Shown: positions 49,942 through 58,960 of the stretch, one piece after another | How the letters are laid out: each line of letters begins with the position of its first letter | Numbering within the stretch: the stretch's first letter is position 1 | Assembly (NCBI RefSeq): GCF_029222965.1 | Contig: NZ_JARHUD010000004.1 | Location: 124,001 to 188,000, forward strand | Source of the DNA: Aquibaculum arenosum | GTDB taxonomy: Bacteria; Pseudomonadota; Alphaproteobacteria; Kiloniellales; DSM-21159 | Direction of reading: 5' to 3' | Length of the DNA: 64,000 nucleotides | Made by a program: the position numbers and the translations under genes | The notes under the pieces: generated by a model | Database searches by the model: none | What the model saw: only the letters and a program-made list of their open reading frames with translations | Told to the model about the DNA's origin: nothing

Positions 49942-50538
49942 ATGGCAAATCCGAACAGCCTTTTCTTTCAGCTCTGGCTCGAGCACCCCCTGTCCATCGC
50001 ATCGGTCGTTCCGAGCAGCCATGCCCTGGCGCGGGCGCTGGCTGCGCCGGTGCCGCTGGATGATCCCGAGGCCTGGGTCGTGGAACTGGGGCCGGGTACC
50101 GGTGTGGTCACCCGCGCGCTGCTCAAGCGCGGCCTGCGCCCCGACCGCCTGCTGGCGATCGAGCGGGAACCGCAGTTGGCAGAGCTCTTGGCCAAAGACC
50201 TGCCCGAAGGCGTTGAGATCCTGACCGATGATGCCCTGCACCTGGGCTCTCTGCTGCGGGCGCGGGGCATCCAACGCGTGTCAGCCATCGTCTCCGGCAT
50301 CCCGCTTGTGGCGATTCCGGCCGATGAGCAGGGGTTGTTGCTCAATCAGGCAGCGGAGCTGCTGGAACCCGGGGCGCCCTTTTTGCAGTTCACCTATGGT
50401 CCGGTGGCGCCGGCCCGGCGTTCGCTGCTGCAAAGGGCCGGCCTCGTCGCCCGGCGTGAGCGCTTCGTGCCCCTGAATTTTCCGCCCGCGTCGGTTTGGA
50501 GCTTCAGGCGTGAGGCAGGTTCACCCTCGCGCGAGTAG
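49942..50538 (+). CDS. SAM-dependent methyltransferase, PmtA-like
   Basis: This 198-residue class I methyltransferase carries the SAM loop VVELGPGTGVVTRALLKRG and acidic motif IEREPQLAELLA. The N-terminal SIASVVPSSHALARAL and central VSGIPLVAIP with LQFTYGPV are typical of phospholipid N-methyltransferases (PmtA) and their relatives, which methylate phosphatidylethanolamine. Closeness to rRNA adenine dimethylase-type enzymes leaves the substrate uncertain. It stands alone. Confidence 0.85.
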   Translation: MANPNSLFFQLWLEHPLSIASVVPSSHALARALAAPVPLDDPEAWVVELGPGTGVVTRALLKRGLRPDRLLAIEREPQLAELLAKDLPEGVEILTDDALHLGSLLRARGIQRVSAIVSGIPLVAIPADEQGLLLNQAAELLEPGAPFLQFTYGPVAPARRSLLQRAGLVARRERFVPLNFPPASVWSFRREAGSPSRE

Positions 50539-50643
50539 CGGCGCGACAGCAAGGCCTGGCATCACGTTGCGCCGCAGAATGAGCAATGGCTGTCTCCTGG
50601 GGTGCATCCCGTACCGCACGCCGCCGAGCGGAATCTTGGTACC

Positions 50644-51144
50644 ATGATCGATATCAGGCCAGCGGAGCATAGGGACGCCGCTGCTTTGCCGGACGTCGAG
50701 CGCAGTTCCGGGGCGATCTTTCGCGAATGGCCGGGACTGGAGTGGATTGCCGACGACGCTGTTCAATCGACCCAACAGCACCATGATTTGATTGCCTCAG
50801 GTGTCGCCCTGGTCGCCGAGATGCCAGGGCGCGGTGTCGTCGGATTTGTGAACGGGGAGTTCGCCGCGGATGCCCTGCACCTATGGCAGGTGGCCGTCCA
50901 CCATGACTACCAGCGGCGAGGGATCGGGCGGCGGCTTATCGAGGCGGCAAAGCGCCGCGCGCGCCAACGCGGCCTTGCAGCGCTCACCTTGACGACATTC
51001 CGGCAAGTGCCGTGGAACGCACCATACTATGAACGCCTGGGGTTCAGGGTGCGTGAGGCTGACGCCCTGAACCCACGGCTGAAGGCTATTCTGGAGCGTG
51101 AAGCGCAAGCCGGACACCGCTGCGCCATGGTGCTGACTCTTTAG
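50644..51144 (+). CDS. GNAT family N-acetyltransferase
   Basis: The 166-residue protein has the acetyl-CoA loop VAVHHDYQRRGIGRRLIEAA and the C-terminal NAPYYERLGFRVRE of the GNAT fold. The ATG at 50644 begins MIDIRPAEHRDAAAL, a standard N-terminus; the longer frame upstream is not supported. The acceptor substrate cannot be predicted. It is convergent with a lipoprotein gene. Confidence 0.9.
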   Translation: MIDIRPAEHRDAAALPDVERSSGAIFREWPGLEWIADDAVQSTQQHHDLIASGVALVAEMPGRGVVGFVNGEFAADALHLWQVAVHHDYQRRGIGRRLIEAAKRRARQRGLAALTLTTFRQVPWNAPYYERLGFRVREADALNPRLKAILEREAQAGHRCAMVLTL

Positions 51145-51183
51145 GCCGAGCCGAGAGACGATTCCGCTTGAGGGCGATCCCTG

Positions 51184-51852
51184 TTAATTGCCCAACAGCC
51201 GTTTGAGCAGGCCTGGGGAGTCCAGGGCAAAACGCACTTCAAACAGGCGGTCCTTGAAGCCTTCATCCAGGAGGCTGGCCATCGGTACAGAGTAGCTGGC
51301 TGTCTTGCCGTCTTCCGAAAGCTGCCCGTTCGTCTCGAGGATCTCCGGCGCAGAGACGGACCAGTCCAGCGATCGTCCGGCAAAGGCAGCCACCATCATC
51401 GGCTTCATCTCTTCCATCATCGGATCATCGGCGCCGGCTTCCATCGGGCTGCTTTCGAAGTGCACGGAGAAGACGTAGTCGCTGTCCTCGCGCCGGAGCG
51501 CGATCGTCGGCGCCTCTCCCATCTCGCCGTCGGCCCCGGTCGGGCCCTGATCCAGTTCGATCCACTCCGCAAGGCGGTCAATCGGGCCCGAAGCCGTGAC
51601 GGTGCAGACCTCCATGCTGCCTTCGGCAAAGCTCTCCTGCTCAACCGAAACGCCGTCTACCGCTGGAACCTCCTCGGGTGAGCAGAAGTCTCCATCATCT
51701 TCGGACATCTGCACCACGCTGGCTTCCATTGCGATGCGTGTGCGGAATGTGGCGGAGCCATCCTCATCCACGGTCAGGTCCTGGTCCGCCTCGAAGCAGC
51801 CCGCCAACAGGCAGCATGCTGCAGCCACCCCGATTACCCGGCTCACTTTCAC
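51184..51852 (-). CDS. Putative lipoprotein of unknown function
   Basis: This 222-residue protein has a lipoprotein signal (VAAACCLLAGC, lipobox LAGC with Cys19 as the lipidated residue) and an acidic mature region rich in Glu, Asp and Met. The N-terminal FEADQDLTVDEDGSATF resembles the start of bacterial lipoproteins that carry a beta-sandwich domain, but no family is recognised. The GTG start has GGGAGC upstream. It is convergent with the GNAT gene and divergent in function from the downstream moaE. Confidence 0.75.
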   Translation of the reverse strand: MKVSRVIGVAAACCLLAGCFEADQDLTVDEDGSATFRTRIAMEASVVQMSEDDGDFCSPEEVPAVDGVSVEQESFAEGSMEVCTVTASGPIDRLAEWIELDQGPTGADGEMGEAPTIALRREDSDYVFSVHFESSPMEAGADDPMMEEMKPMMVAAFAGRSLDWSVSAPEILETNGQLSEDGKTASYSVPMASLLDEGFKDRLFEVRFALDSPGLLKRLLGN

Positions 51853-51948
51853 TGATTGCTCCCAGCGCTGTGATGTCTACTGAAACGAGACTCAGCTATA
51901 AGCGACAGGGGCTGGGACGCAAGGCCGAAAGGCAGCAGGATCCGCGCT

Positions 51949-52401
51949 TCATTGCCAGCGGCCGGCTGCTTCCTCGTCACTCTCGCGGGCCTCCACCCAG
52001 GTGCCGGTGCCCTTGCTGTCCTCTTCCAGCTTCCAGAAGGGCGCTTGGGTCTTGAGCCAGTCGATCAGGAAGCGGCAGGCATCGAAGGCGGCGTCGCGGT
52101 GCGGGCTGGCGGCCGCGACCAAAACGATGCGCTCGCCCGGCTCAAGCCGGCCGTGGCGATGGATGATCAGGCTGGCCTCCAAGGGCCAGCGCTCCTTCGC
52201 TTCCGCCTCGATACGCTCCAGCATCTTTTCGGTCATGCCGGGATAGTGTTCGAGCGTCATCGCCGAGAGCTGGCGGTTCTCCGCCATTTCGCGCACGAGA
52301 CCGACGAAGACGGCCAGGCCGCCCACGGCGGTGTTCCCGGCAGTCAGAGCCGCGATCTCTGCGCCGGGGTCAAAGTCCTCGCGCTGTACGCGTACGGCCA
52401 T
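51949..52401 (-). CDS. moaE: Molybdopterin synthase catalytic subunit
   Basis: This 150-residue protein converts precursor Z to molybdopterin together with MoaD. Family sequence includes GGLAVFVGLVRE, LEHYPGMTEKML, IIHRHGRLEPGE and the C-terminal APFWKLEE containing the conserved Lys. It starts four bases after the moaD stop and ends the mobB-moeA-moaD-moaE operon. Confidence 0.96.
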   Translation of the reverse strand: MAVRVQREDFDPGAEIAALTAGNTAVGGLAVFVGLVREMAENRQLSAMTLEHYPGMTEKMLERIEAEAKERWPLEASLIIHRHGRLEPGERIVLVAAASPHRDAAFDACRFLIDWLKTQAPFWKLEEDSKGTGTWVEARESDEEAAGRWQ

Positions 52402-52405
52402 GGCT

Positions 52406-52657
52406 TCAGCCTCCGGTGACCGGTGGGAAAAGCGCCACCTCGTCGCCATCCTTCACCGGATCGTCCGCCCGGGCGTACTCCTGATTGACCGCAACGCGGA
52501 TGGTCTTGCGGTTGGCCAGCGCCTCGGCGTAGCCCTCGCCGCGTCCGGCCAACCAGTCCAGCAGTTCGCTGACCTTGGTCACCTCGCCGGGAAGCTCGAC
52601 CTCTTCCTCGGTGACGCCGGTCTTCTGTTTCAACCAGGCAAAATAGAGCAGACGCAC
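52406..52657 (-). CDS. moaD: Molybdopterin synthase sulfur carrier subunit
   Basis: The 83-residue ubiquitin-like carrier ends with the diagnostic PPVTGG, whose C-terminal Gly is thiocarboxylated. The start VRLLYFAWLKQKTG is standard. GTG 52657 follows GGGAGGG and is preferred to GTG 52687, which overlaps moeA. It lies 13 bases after moeA and four before moaE. Confidence 0.94.
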   Translation of the reverse strand: MRLLYFAWLKQKTGVTEEEVELPGEVTKVSELLDWLAGRGEGYAEALANRKTIRVAVNQEYARADDPVKDGDEVALFPPVTGG

Positions 52658-52670
52658 TTTACCCTCCCAC

Positions 52671-53927
52671 TCATCCGAAGAGTTCACTGAAAGGCAGGAA
52701 GTCGACCATCGCGCCGGCTTCCAGGCGGGTGAGGCTTTCCGGCAGCTCGATCAGCCCATCGCTTTCCACCAGGGAGCTGAGGATGCCCGCGCCGTCCCGG
52801 GGAAACTTCGTGGCCGTCAGCCGACCGTCAGCCTCGCGGCGCAGGGAGGCACGCACCCATTCGCGTCGGTCAGGCTTCTTCTTGTAGTCGAAGCCGGCGG
52901 CCACGGGAAAGCGCAGGGGTGCTTCCGCTTCGCCGCCCATGAGCAGCAGGAGCAGTGGCCGCACCAGCATGGTGAAGGTCACGACCACGGCCGCGGGATT
53001 GCCGGGCAGGCCGATGAAGGGCACGCGGCCCAACTGTCCAAGCGCGATGGGGCGCCCGGGCTTGATCGCGAGCCGCCAGGCATGCAGCTGCCCCAGCGCT
53101 TCCACCGCTTGCTTGACGTGATCCTCGTCGCCTGTGGACACGCCGCCGGAGGTGATGAGCAGATCGTGACTTTGAGTCGCCTCCTTCAGTGCGCCCGTGA
53201 TGTGGTCGCGCCGGTCCGGCAGGATGCCGAGATCGGATACCGCGCAGCCCAGTCCCTGCAGCAGGCCAATCAAGGTATAGCGGTTGGAATCGTGGATCGC
53301 GCCCGGCACCAGGATTTCGCCCGGCTCGCGCAGTTCGTCGCCGGTGGAAAAGAGCGCCACGCGCAACGGGCGCGAGACCTGCAGGCTGCGCCGACCCACG
53401 GCCGCCGCCTGGCCCAGATCCGGGGCGCGCAGACGGCGACCAGCAGCGAGCACGCGGCTTCCCTTGGCGACGTCCTCGCCGGCACTGCGGCAGTTGGACC
53501 CGCGCTTGATGCCGGGCGCGATAACCACGGTGCCCGCCTCTTCGCGGCAGTCCTCCTGCATCATCACCGTGTCAGCGCCCTGGGGCAGGGGCGCGCCGGT
53601 GAAGATGCGCACGGCGGTGCCCGGCTGCTGCGCCTCGGGCAGCGCCTGCCCCGCGGCCAGCCGTCCGGATAGCGGCAGGCGGGTCTCGCTGTTCCGGTTC
53701 AGATCGTCGAAGTAGACCGCGTAGCCATCCACGGCCGAGTTCGCATGCGGCGGCACGTCGGCGGACGCGATGACGTCTTCGGTCAGCACCCGCCCCAAGG
53801 CTTGAGCCAGCGGCAGGGACTCGTCCTCAGTCACGCGCACCAGCCGTTCGCGCAGCAGCGCCAGCGCGTCCTCGCAGGGCATCAGCGGTCCGCCGTGGGC
53901 AAAGCAGTCGTCGCTCAGCTGGGCCAT
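52671..53927 (-). CDS. moeA: Molybdopterin molybdenumtransferase
   Basis: This 418-residue MoeA inserts molybdate into adenylated molybdopterin. It has the N-terminal ADVPPHANSAVDGYAV, the FTGAPLPQGADTVMMQEDC segment, and the nucleotide-binding region LLITSGGVSTGDEDHVK and FIGLPGNPAAVVVTF. It starts two bases after mobB and is followed by moaD. Confidence 0.96.
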   Translation of the reverse strand: MAQLSDDCFAHGGPLMPCEDALALLRERLVRVTEDESLPLAQALGRVLTEDVIASADVPPHANSAVDGYAVYFDDLNRNSETRLPLSGRLAAGQALPEAQQPGTAVRIFTGAPLPQGADTVMMQEDCREEAGTVVIAPGIKRGSNCRSAGEDVAKGSRVLAAGRRLRAPDLGQAAAVGRRSLQVSRPLRVALFSTGDELREPGEILVPGAIHDSNRYTLIGLLQGLGCAVSDLGILPDRRDHITGALKEATQSHDLLITSGGVSTGDEDHVKQAVEALGQLHAWRLAIKPGRPIALGQLGRVPFIGLPGNPAAVVVTFTMLVRPLLLLLMGGEAEAPLRFPVAAGFDYKKKPDRREWVRASLRREADGRLTATKFPRDGAGILSSLVESDGLIELPESLTRLEAGAMVDFLPFSELFG

Positions 53928-53929
53928 GC

Positions 53930-54472
53930 TCAGGCCTCTTCCCGCTGAGTCAACTTCGCCGCCAGCCCGCAGTGGGCGAGGATAAAATCGGCGATGGCCT
54001 CCACGTCATTCAGGTCTAGCACCGGGCGCGTGCCGCCGGGCAGGGCGGCCGCTTCCGGGACCGGCCCGTCGCTGCAAATCGCCACCACCTGCGGATCCTC
54101 ACCGGCCAGCAGCGGCTTGTCGACCGAGCGGCGCCAGACCTCGATCTTGTCGTGCGCCTCGCGCTTGAAGCCCTCGATGATCGCGAGGTCCACCGGGCTG
54201 AGGTGTGCCAGCAGCTCGTCCACCGTCGGCTCGGCCTCCTCGCGCAACTCATGCATCAGCGCCCAGCGCTTGCCCGAGGAGACCAGCACCTCCGTGGCAC
54301 CGGCGGCGCGATGCTCGTAGGAATCCTTACCGGGCTTGTCCACGTCGAAGGCATGGTGAGCGTGCTTAATCGTGGAGACCGATATACCTCGCTGACGCAA
54401 TGCCGGGATCAGCTTGCAGACCAGGGTGGTCTTGCCCGCTCCGCTCCATCCCGCCAGCCCGATAACCTTCAT
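53930..54472 (-). CDS. mobB: Molybdopterin-guanine dinucleotide biosynthesis protein B
   Basis: This 180-residue GTPase-like adaptor has the P-loop GLAGWSGAGKTTLVCKLI and the conserved STIKHAHHAFDVDKPGKDSY and DLAIIEGFKREAHDKIEVWR. MobB helps MobA make MGD cofactors; mobA is not in the window. The ATG at 54472 gives the usual MKVIGLAGWSGAGK. It is the first gene of the operon. Confidence 0.95.
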   Translation of the reverse strand: MKVIGLAGWSGAGKTTLVCKLIPALRQRGISVSTIKHAHHAFDVDKPGKDSYEHRAAGATEVLVSSGKRWALMHELREEAEPTVDELLAHLSPVDLAIIEGFKREAHDKIEVWRRSVDKPLLAGEDPQVVAICSDGPVPEAAALPGGTRPVLDLNDVEAIADFILAHCGLAAKLTQREEA

Positions 54473-54574
54473 ACCGTCGTGCCTTTCCCGCCGCAAATTT
54501 CCCCGCCATGGAAGGCAGGCAAGCGGTGCCTGTCAACCGCGCAGGCTTTGGGGGTAAGCGGCCGCGGTCGATGC

Positions 54575-56854
54575 TCAGCCGAGACGGTCGGAGAGCGCGC
54601 CGTAGCCGGCCAAGGCGGCGGCATTGACCAAGTCGCCGACCGTCGATCCGAGTCCCACGATCTGGGCCGGGCAGGCAAGGCCGTTCAGCAGCGGCCCGAT
54701 CATGGTCCCAGCGCCTAGCTCCTGCATCATCTGGGTGGAGATGTTGGCGGCGTGGAGCGCCGGCATTACCAGCACGTTGGCGGGACCCGAGAGACGACAG
54801 AAGGGATAGAGCTCCTGCATCAGCGCGTGGTTCAGGGCCACGCCGGCCTGCATCTCGCCGTCGTACTCGAAGTCCGGCGCGCGGGAATCGAGCACGGCGA
54901 TGGCCTCGCGCACCCGCATCGCCCGCTCGCGCGGCGGGTTGCCGAAGCTGGAGAAGGAGAGCAGCGCCACCCGCGGCTCGTGCCCCATCCCGCGGGCGAA
55001 CTCCGCCGCCTGCTCGGCGATGTCGGCGATCATCTCCGCTGAGGGCAGCTCATGGATCTGGGTGTCGGCGATAAAGAGCGTGCCGCCACGGTGCAACAGC
55101 ATGTTGAGGCCGAAGACCTGCCGGCCCGGCTTGGCGTCGATGGCGCGGGTCACGTCCTCGTAGGCGACGTTGAAGTTCCGCGTCAGGCCGGTGACCAGGG
55201 CGTCGGCCTCGCCACAGGCGACCATGCAGGCGGCGAAGATGTTGCGGTTCTGGTTCACCATGCGCACGCAATCACGATAAAGCGAGCCCTTCCGGTTCAG
55301 CCGGTTGTAGAGATACTCGGTATAGCGTTCGCGGTGGTTGCCGATCGCCGCATTGGCGATCTCGGCAAAGTCGCTGGAGACGCCGAGCGCCTCCATGGTC
55401 GCGCGGATCGGCTCCTCGCGGCCGATGAGGATCGGCTTGCCCAGCCCGGCATTGTAATAGGCCAGTGCCGCGCGGATGGTTTTCTCCTCCTCGCCCTCGG
55501 CGAACACGATGCGCCGCGGCGAGCGCCGGACCTTCTCGAAGATCGACTGCAGGCTCGCCGCCGTGGGGTCGAGCCGGGCGGAAAGCTGCTGCTCGTAGGC
55601 GCGCATGTCCTCGATCGGCTTGCGCGCCACCCCGCTGTCCACTGCAGCTTGGGCCACGGCCTTGGGCACGGCGACGATGAGGCGCGGGTCGAAGGGGGCA
55701 GGAATGATGTACTCCCGGCCGTAGCGCAGGCGGCGCCCGGCATAGGCCTTGTCCACCTCGTCCGGCACATCCTCGCGCGCCAGCGCAGCCAACGCCTCGG
55801 CGGCGGCGATCTTCATCTCCATGTTGATGGTCGAGGCGCGCACGTCCAGCGCACCGCGGAAGATGTAGGGGAAGCCCAGGACGTTGTTGACCTGATTGGG
55901 ATAGTCGGAGCGGCCGGTGGCCATGATCGCATCGTCGCGGACCTCGGCCACCTCCTCCGGCGTGATTTCCGGATCGGGGTTGGCCATGGCGAAGATGATG
56001 GGATTGTCGGCCATGGAGGCCACCATCTCGCGGGTCATGGCACCCTTGGCCGAGAGGCCGAAGAAGATGTCCGCGCCGTCTAGGGCATCGGCGAGGCTGC
56101 GCGCTTCGGTTTCCACCGCGTGCGCCGACTTCCACTGGTTCATGCCGCTGGTGCGGCCACGATAGATCACGCCCTTGGTGTCGCAGACGATCACGTTCTC
56201 CGGGCGCATGCCCATGGCCTTGACCAGTTCCGCGCAGGCGATGCCCGCGGAGCCGGCGCCATTGACCACCATGCGCGCATCGGCCAGGTCGCGGCCCGTT
56301 AGGTGCAGCGCATTGATGATGCCGGCGGCAGCGATGATGGCCGTGCCGTGCTGGTCATCGTGAAAGACCGGAATGTCGAGCAGCTCCTTCAGCCGCTCCT
56401 CGATAATGAAGCACTCCGGCGCCTTGATGTCCTCGAGATTGATGCCGCCGAAGGAGGCGCCGAGAAAGCGCACGCAGTTGACGAACTCGTCCACGTCTTC
56501 GGTGGAGACCTCGAGGTCGATGCCATCCACGTCGGCGAAGCGCTTGAAGAGGACAGACTTGCCCTCCATCACCGGCTTGGAGGCCAGCGCGCCCAGGTTG
56601 CCCAGGCCCAGTACGGAGGTGCCGTTGGAGATGACAGCGACCAGGTTGCCTTTGACCGTATAGTCATAGGCGGTGGCGGGGTCTTCGGCGATCCGCAGGC
56701 AGGGTTCGGCCACACCGGGGGAGTAGGCGAGGGAGAGGTCGCGCTGCGTGGTCAGCGGCTTGGTAGGCGTGATCTCCAGCTTGCCGGGTCGGCCCTGCGT
56801 GTGAAAATCCAGTGCATCCTGTGCCAGAGTCCGCGCCTTGTTGTCGCCCATCAT
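54575..56854 (-). CDS. maeB: NADP-dependent malic enzyme with phosphotransacetylase-like domain
   Basis: The 759-residue hybrid has an N-terminal malic enzyme part (about 1-430) with SLAYSPGVAEPCLRI, FHDDQHGTAIIAAAGI and the nucleotide loop VVNGAGSAGIACAELV. A C-terminal PTA-like domain (about 435-759) has IVFAEGEEEKTIRAAL. It decarboxylates malate to pyruvate; the PTA part is usually regulatory, sensing acetyl-CoA. With pckA it gives two gluconeogenic exits from the TCA cycle in this window. It lies alone between mobB and the transpeptidase. Confidence 0.96.
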   Translation of the reverse strand: MMGDNKARTLAQDALDFHTQGRPGKLEITPTKPLTTQRDLSLAYSPGVAEPCLRIAEDPATAYDYTVKGNLVAVISNGTSVLGLGNLGALASKPVMEGKSVLFKRFADVDGIDLEVSTEDVDEFVNCVRFLGASFGGINLEDIKAPECFIIEERLKELLDIPVFHDDQHGTAIIAAAGIINALHLTGRDLADARMVVNGAGSAGIACAELVKAMGMRPENVIVCDTKGVIYRGRTSGMNQWKSAHAVETEARSLADALDGADIFFGLSAKGAMTREMVASMADNPIIFAMANPDPEITPEEVAEVRDDAIMATGRSDYPNQVNNVLGFPYIFRGALDVRASTINMEMKIAAAEALAALAREDVPDEVDKAYAGRRLRYGREYIIPAPFDPRLIVAVPKAVAQAAVDSGVARKPIEDMRAYEQQLSARLDPTAASLQSIFEKVRRSPRRIVFAEGEEEKTIRAALAYYNAGLGKPILIGREEPIRATMEALGVSSDFAEIANAAIGNHRERYTEYLYNRLNRKGSLYRDCVRMVNQNRNIFAACMVACGEADALVTGLTRNFNVAYEDVTRAIDAKPGRQVFGLNMLLHRGGTLFIADTQIHELPSAEMIADIAEQAAEFARGMGHEPRVALLSFSSFGNPPRERAMRVREAIAVLDSRAPDFEYDGEMQAGVALNHALMQELYPFCRLSGPANVLVMPALHAANISTQMMQELGAGTMIGPLLNGLACPAQIVGLGSTVGDLVNAAALAGYGALSDRLG

Positions 56855-56989
56855 CTCTCCCCTAATCGTTGCCCTGGCCGTCTCAAGACGACGGTGGGGC
56901 GTTGATGTTAGAGAGCGATGGCGGCAGCGTCAAAAACTACAGTGCGATGCAGGGTGCCGTTCGTACAGGCTCTGGTGCCGGGGGGGCTG

Positions 56990-57592
56990 TCAGGGGCGAA
57001 TCTCGATGGGCGTGCCCACTGCCACCCGGTCCCAGACCTCGGCAATATGATGATCGCGCAGGGCGATGCAGCCGTTTGTCCAGTTGTCCTCGTCCCAGAC
57101 CTCCCGGCGGTAGTCCACGTCATTGGGCATGCCGTGCAGCATGATCATGCCGCCCGGACTCACCCCTTCGGCCTCGGCGCGGGCCCGGTCCTGGTTGTTC
57201 GGATAGGAGATGCGCAGGGAAAGGAAAAAGGCGCTTTCAGGATTGCGCCAGTCGATGTGATAGACTCCTTCCGGCGTGCGGTTGTCCCCTTCGCGTTGCT
57301 TGTGACCCTTTGGCTCCTTGCCAAGCTGGATGGGAAAGCGGGCGATCTCCTCGCCCTCGGCAAAGAGGGAGAGAACACGTTCAGTCTTGTCCACCAGGAC
57401 ATAGTCGGCCAGCGGTTCCTTATGTGCGCCATTGCGCAGAGGGTCCTCGGGCAGCGCATTCAGTGCTGCCGGCTGCGACAGTCCGAGCTCTGCCGGCTTC
57501 GGGCCCGGCGGCCGCGGCAGGTCGGCAAGCGCCGGAGTGGCCATTGCCAGGGTCAAAGTGAGTAATGCTGAAAGAATCGCTCGTTGAAGCAT
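56990..57592 (-). CDS. L,D-transpeptidase (YkuD domain)
   Basis: The 200-residue exported protein has a signal peptide (start MLQRAILSALLTLTLAMATP) and a YkuD domain. The catalytic stretch is MLHGMPND followed by NWTNGCIALRDHHI, with the His and the nucleophilic Cys. Such enzymes cross-link peptidoglycan or attach lipoproteins to it. It is divergent from the RND efflux operon. Confidence 0.93.
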   Translation of the reverse strand: MLQRAILSALLTLTLAMATPALADLPRPPGPKPAELGLSQPAALNALPEDPLRNGAHKEPLADYVLVDKTERVLSLFAEGEEIARFPIQLGKEPKGHKQREGDNRTPEGVYHIDWRNPESAFFLSLRISYPNNQDRARAEAEGVSPGGMIMLHGMPNDVDYRREVWDEDNWTNGCIALRDHHIAEVWDRVAVGTPIEIRP

Positions 57593-57856
57593 TGCGCTTT
57601 CTATTCCACTTGCCGGCGGTCTGCTGTAGGTTGCGGCTCGGCAAGTGTGCCGGGAAAGCAGGCGCTTTTCCAGCCGGTTGTGTCCAGGACGTACAGTTCC
57701 GGGTGAGCATGTAGTCCTGTAATCTGTCCGGCGGGCGAGTACATAGAAAAGATTGGAGTCCTTCTGCCGCAGCTTTGCGCGTCCAGGGCCCGATCTCTGG
57801 GGATGGAGTGAGCTCTTCGCGGCGTAGTATCAACGCGGCGATGCTATAAGGTGATC

Positions 57857-58948
57857 ATGAAGCGGACTCTCTTGCAATTGGCGATCGTTCTGGCGATCGC
57901 AGCCGGCGCCTATGCCACCTGGCAAGCTCTGGGCGAGCCTGCGGCACGCGAGGAGGCGCGCCCGGAGGGCTCGGCGGCGGTGCCTGTGGCGGTTGCCGAA
58001 GCGCGCAGTGGCCGTGTGGTGCATCGGGTGGAAAGCGTGGGCACGACCCGGGCGCGCGAAGCGGTGGAAGTGGTGGCGCCGGTGGCCGGACGGGTTGTCG
58101 CAATTCACTTTGAGGAAGGCCAGCAGGTCGAGGAGGACCAGCTGCTGGTCGAAATCGACAAGGAGCGCGAATCTGCTCAACTGCGCGAGGCCCAGGCCTT
58201 GCGCAATGACGTCGCCAGTCAGTTGCAACGCGCCAATCGCCTGCTGCAGTCCCAGAATGTCGCCCAGGCGCGGGTGGATGAACTGCGGGCTGGTCTGGCC
58301 GCGGCGGACGCGCGGGTGGCCGCCCTGCAGGCTGCGCTGGACGACAAGGAGATCAGGGCGCCCTTCGATGGCGTAGTGGGTTTGCGCGAGATCAGCCGCG
58401 GCGCCTTCGTCCAGCCGCAGCAACGCGTGACGACTCTCGACGACATTTCTTCCCTGCGATTGGATTTTTCGGTCCCCGAGCGCTTCCTGTCCGCCCTTGT
58501 GCCGGGCTTGGCAGTGGAGGCGAACAGCTCCGCCTTTCCCGGACAAGCAATCACCGGTCGGGTGACGCGGATCGACACCCGAGTGGACAGTGTGACGCGG
58601 TCGCTTCGGGTTCAGGCCGAGTTGGCGAATGCCGATCGGCGTTTGCGGCCGGGCATGTTCATGGGCGTGTCTCTTACCGTGGACGCCAACGATGAGGCCG
58701 TCCTGGTGCCTGAGGCGGCGCTGGTCAATGAAGGCAGCGAGAGCTACGTCTTCGTGATCGCTGACGCGCGGGCGGAACGGCGAGCGGTCACCATGGGCCA
58801 GCGGCTGCATGGCGAAGTGGAGATACGCGACGGTCTGGCGGCCGGCGAAAGCGTGGCCGTGTTGGGCCTGCAGCGGTTGGGCGACGGCATGGAGGTTAGC
58901 ATCGTCGAGGGGGATGAGCAGGCCCCCGGCGCGGCGGCCGGCGTCTGA
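57857..58948 (+). CDS. RND efflux periplasmic adaptor (membrane fusion protein)
   Basis: The 363-residue HlyD/AcrA-type adaptor has a single N-terminal helix (LLQLAIVLAIAAGAYATW), a lipoyl-like half (VVAPVAGRVVAIHFEEGQQV and DDKEIRAPFDGVVGLREISR), a coiled-coil hairpin between them, and a beta-barrel with LRPGMFMGVSLTV. It should bridge the inner-membrane pump and an outer-membrane channel, which is not encoded here. ATG 57857 follows AAGG. It is 12 bases upstream of the pump gene. Confidence 0.93.
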   Translation: MKRTLLQLAIVLAIAAGAYATWQALGEPAAREEARPEGSAAVPVAVAEARSGRVVHRVESVGTTRAREAVEVVAPVAGRVVAIHFEEGQQVEEDQLLVEIDKERESAQLREAQALRNDVASQLQRANRLLQSQNVAQARVDELRAGLAAADARVAALQAALDDKEIRAPFDGVVGLREISRGAFVQPQQRVTTLDDISSLRLDFSVPERFLSALVPGLAVEANSSAFPGQAITGRVTRIDTRVDSVTRSLRVQAELANADRRLRPGMFMGVSLTVDANDEAVLVPEAALVNEGSESYVFVIADARAERRAVTMGQRLHGEVEIRDGLAAGESVAVLGLQRLGDGMEVSIVEGDEQAPGAAAGV

Positions 58949-58960
58949 GGCCCGGGCGCA

